Origin: Ramlibacter sp.
GTDB taxonomy: Bacteria; Pseudomonadota; Gammaproteobacteria; Burkholderiales; Burkholderiaceae_C
Direction: 5' to 3'
Length of the DNA stretch: 16,246 nucleotides
Assembly: GCA_025351615.1 (NCBI GenBank)
Contig: JANXVP010000239.1
Location: 1 to 16,246 of the forward strand
The translations under genes were made by a program, and so were the position numbers. Positions 14,719-16,246 of this stretch are shown here, in pieces (within the stretch, counting starts at the first letter, position 1; the number at the start of each line of letters is the position of its first letter). The notes beneath the pieces were generated by a model. The model had not been told where the DNA came from and did not search any database. It saw only the letters and a program-made list of their open reading frames with translations.

Positions 14719-16127
14719 GGCGTCCGCCAGCATGCCGGGGCCGGCTGGCATTGCTGCTGTGCTGCTTCGTAGCGGTCTGCGCACGCGCCTCCCAGCCGGC
14801 TGTCGAGCCGCCGCCGGGCAACATCGCAATGGCCGACCTCCCCTGCGGTGGACTGGCATCGCGATCGCTGGCCAGGCTGACGCTGCTCGATTCGGCCGCA
14901 TACGTCCTGTGCAGCAACCCCCTGCTTGGTCAGGCGCTGCAACTTGTCAACGAACAGCAGGCAGGCGTGGCGCTCGCCGAATCGGCCTACCGCCCACGCT
15001 TTTCGGCCGCCGCAGAACTGTCAGGCAACCGGATCCCGTCCAGCGACAGTTCCGCGGGGTCGCTGCGTTCGAGCGCGACCGCATCGCTGGGGGTCTCGTG
15101 GGTTCTCTACGACGCCGGCTTGCGCGACGCCAACCTGTCGCAATCGCGTTGGTTGCGCGATTCCGCCGTCGCCGCGCAGCAAAATGCCACGCTCACGGCG
15201 CTCAACGACGCACTGCGCCTCTACGCAGAAGCGGCCACCGCGTCGGCACGCCTGGACGCCTTGCGTGACGCGGAAGTTGTCGCGCAGCAGAGCCTGCGAG
15301 CCGCACAGGCCAAACACGAAGCGCTGGTGGGTTCGCTCGGCGAAAGGCTGCAGGCGCAGACGGCCCTGGCCCAGGCCACCCTGGACCGGGTCCGGGGCGA
15401 GGGGGCCTGGTTGACGGCACGCGGCATGCTGGCCCTTGCCATGGGCTTGAACGCCGACCAGCCACTGGGCCTGGCCGACGTCGACGCCGCTTTCGATGGA
15501 CTCACGGCACCCGTGCCGGATGCGCAATGGATCGCGCAGACCCGGCTCGCCCATCCCCGGCTCCGCAGTGCGAGGGCCGATGTGCAAGCCCTGAAGGCGC
15601 GGCTGCAGGCGATCCAGGCCGAAGACGGCCCGAGTGTCTCGATGGGGTTGGGTGTCGCCAGCACGCGCGACCTGCGTTCGGCTGGCGGCCGGCTCGACCC
15701 GCGACTGAGCGGTTCCCTCTATGCGAGCATTCCGATCTTCAATGGGCCGGAACAAAGGGCCCGGGAAGGCCAGGTGCTGGCACAGATCGCGAGCCGCGAA
15801 GCGGCGCTGAACCAGGCCGAGCGGGACGTGGAGGCTGACCTGTGGCGCAACGCCCGGCTGCTGGAAACAGAAACGCAGAATTTTCAATCCGCGAAGCTGC
15901 TGCTCTCGGCCGCGACCCAGAGTTACGAGATCGCTTTCGGCCGCTACAAGGCCGGGGTCGGATCGATCCTCGAGCTGCTGGCGACACAAAACGCCCTTTC
16001 TGCGGCTCGCTCGCAGCTGGTGCAAGCCCAGCTCGGCCTCGGGCAGGCGCGGCTGCGGCTGGCGGTCGCGGCAGGGCAAACGCCTGGATTTTCGAACGCT
16101 CCCGGCGACAATAAAAAGCCCCCATGA
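14715..16127 (+). CDS. TolC-family outer-membrane channel of the export system
   Basis: An outer-membrane efflux protein of 470 residues, the usual TolC-family size. Residues 1-25 look like a signal peptide (basic start, LALLLCCFVAVC core, cleavage after ARA). The two-fold TolC repeat pattern is visible: a first unit with NPLLGQALQLVNEQQAGVALAESAYRPRFSAAAEL then GVSWVLYDAGLRDANL, and a second with HPRLRSARADVQALKARLQAIQAEDGPSVSMGLG then ASIPIFNGPEQRARE. Long Ala/Gln/Leu/Arg helices form the periplasmic tunnel, and YKAGVGSILELLATQNALSAARSQL is the conserved closing helix. The ATG at 14715 overlaps the exporter stop by 4 bases (ATGA), so all three export genes are translationally coupled. Having its own TolC in the operon, instead of relying on a chromosomal one, points to a dedicated three-component exporter. 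Confidence 0.94.
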   Translation: MRRPPACRGRLALLLCCFVAVCARASQPAVEPPPGNIAMADLPCGGLASRSLARLTLLDSAAYVLCSNPLLGQALQLVNEQQAGVALAESAYRPRFSAAAELSGNRIPSSDSSAGSLRSSATASLGVSWVLYDAGLRDANLSQSRWLRDSAVAAQQNATLTALNDALRLYAEAATASARLDALRDAEVVAQQSLRAAQAKHEALVGSLGERLQAQTALAQATLDRVRGEGAWLTARGMLALAMGLNADQPLGLADVDAAFDGLTAPVPDAQWIAQTRLAHPRLRSARADVQALKARLQAIQAEDGPSVSMGLGVASTRDLRSAGGRLDPRLSGSLYASIPIFNGPEQRAREGQVLAQIASREAALNQAERDVEADLWRNARLLETETQNFQSAKLLLSAATQSYEIAFGRYKAGVGSILELLATQNALSAARSQLVQAQLGLGQARLRLAVAAGQTPGFSNAPGDNKKPP

Positions 16128-16134
16128 CGGGGGC
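16111..16134 (-). terminator. Intrinsic terminator oriented for minus-strand transcription, overlapping the tolC stop
   Basis: Arms GCCCCC (16118-16123) and GGGGGC (16129-16134) enclose a five-base loop holding the tolC TGA (16125-16127). On the minus strand the stem is followed by TTTTTAT (16117-16111), a textbook Rho-independent terminator. On the plus strand no T-run follows, so it should serve a convergent gene entering from the right. Confidence 0.75.
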
Positions 16135-16186
16135 CTGGCGCGGGGAGTTTCCACTCACCCAGCCGCGGAAAACCGTATCGATGGGC

Positions 16187-16246
16187 TCAGAGCAGCGGCG
16201 GTGGAGGTGGCGGGGGCGTGCAGGTTCCACCGCTGCTGCCGGAACA
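16187..16246 (-). CDS. 3' end of an unrecognised convergent gene with Cys/Gly/Ser and polyproline tail (5' part outside window)
   Basis: A minus-strand frame enters from the right edge and ends at TGA (16189-16187) after 19 visible residues, CSGSSGGTCTPPPPPPPLL. The stop lies about 50 bases before a minus-strand intrinsic terminator, which supports a real convergent transcript. A second minus-strand frame ends at 16155, even closer to the terminator, with residues that include Arg, Trp and Ala, and cannot be excluded; the third frame runs through the terminator and is unlikely. I do not recognise the family. Gly/Ser-rich tails with cysteines occur in secreted or surface proteins and in some exported peptides, so a link to the neighbouring C39 exporter is possible but unproven. 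Confidence 0.4.
   Translation of the reverse strand, partial: CSGSSGGTCTPPPPPPPLL

Noticed and set aside
13777..14901. Minus-strand 374-codon frame opposite the ABC domain of the exporter
   Set aside because: It lies antisense to the Walker and signature motifs, which are clearly coding on the plus strand.
15739..16230. Minus-strand frame running from the right edge through the terminator into tolC
   Set aside because: It crosses the strong minus-strand terminator hairpin and then runs antisense to tolC with no recognisable domain.

Overview
The window is GC-rich, densely coding DNA with the gene content and protein style of a betaproteobacterium. It is most likely Burkholderiales, and Comamonadaceae-like, judging from the DnaE N-terminus, the pirin/DoxX/flavodoxin set beside a LysR gene, and the gluQ-trmB pair. 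This taxonomic placement is inference from protein resemblance. I see no rRNA, tRNA, CRISPR array, insertion sequence or integrase, so the region looks like ordinary chromosome carrying one accessory-type export operon at its right end.

Left part (1-5424): an incomplete zinc alcohol dehydrogenase of the YahK/cinnamyl-alcohol type (minus), then dnaE (minus, replicative DNA polymerase III alpha subunit). Divergent from dnaE is a second zinc alcohol dehydrogenase (plus). The 94-bp gap between dnaE and the second dehydrogenase holds back-to-back promoter-like sequences with overlapping -35 regions. The dnaE -10 box lies so close to its ATG that the message may be leaderless.

Middle part (5425-8445): a minus-strand operon of pirin, DoxX membrane protein and WrbA-like flavodoxin, divergent from a LysR-type regulator. 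The gap between pirin and lysR contains two perfect inverted repeats with 10-bp arms, whose centres are 31 bp apart. The AT-rich one contains a T-N11-A LysR box. Together they look like a regulator and a redox/electrophile-response operon. A 30-codon frame at the end of the operon resembles the first residues of another pirin and may be the stump of a deleted gene.

Right-centre (8487-11196): a tightly packed plus-strand run of a renalase-like FAD oxidoreductase, gluQ (glutamyl-queuosine tRNA-Asp synthetase) and trmB (tRNA m7G46 methyltransferase).

Right part (11243-16127): a complete three-gene type I export operon. It encodes a CvaA/RaxA-type HlyD adaptor, an ABC exporter with an intact N-terminal C39 double-glycine peptidase, and a TolC-family outer-membrane channel. 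The genes overlap by 4 bp at each junction. This machinery should cleave and export small peptides with double-glycine leaders, but no such substrate is encoded between or beside the genes inside the window. At the extreme right edge a minus-strand reading frame ends in a Gly/Ser-, Cys- and polyproline-rich tail. It is followed by an intrinsic terminator oriented for the minus strand, with the tolC stop codon in its loop. This convergent, truncated gene is the best place to look for an associated or cargo gene, though that link is inference only.
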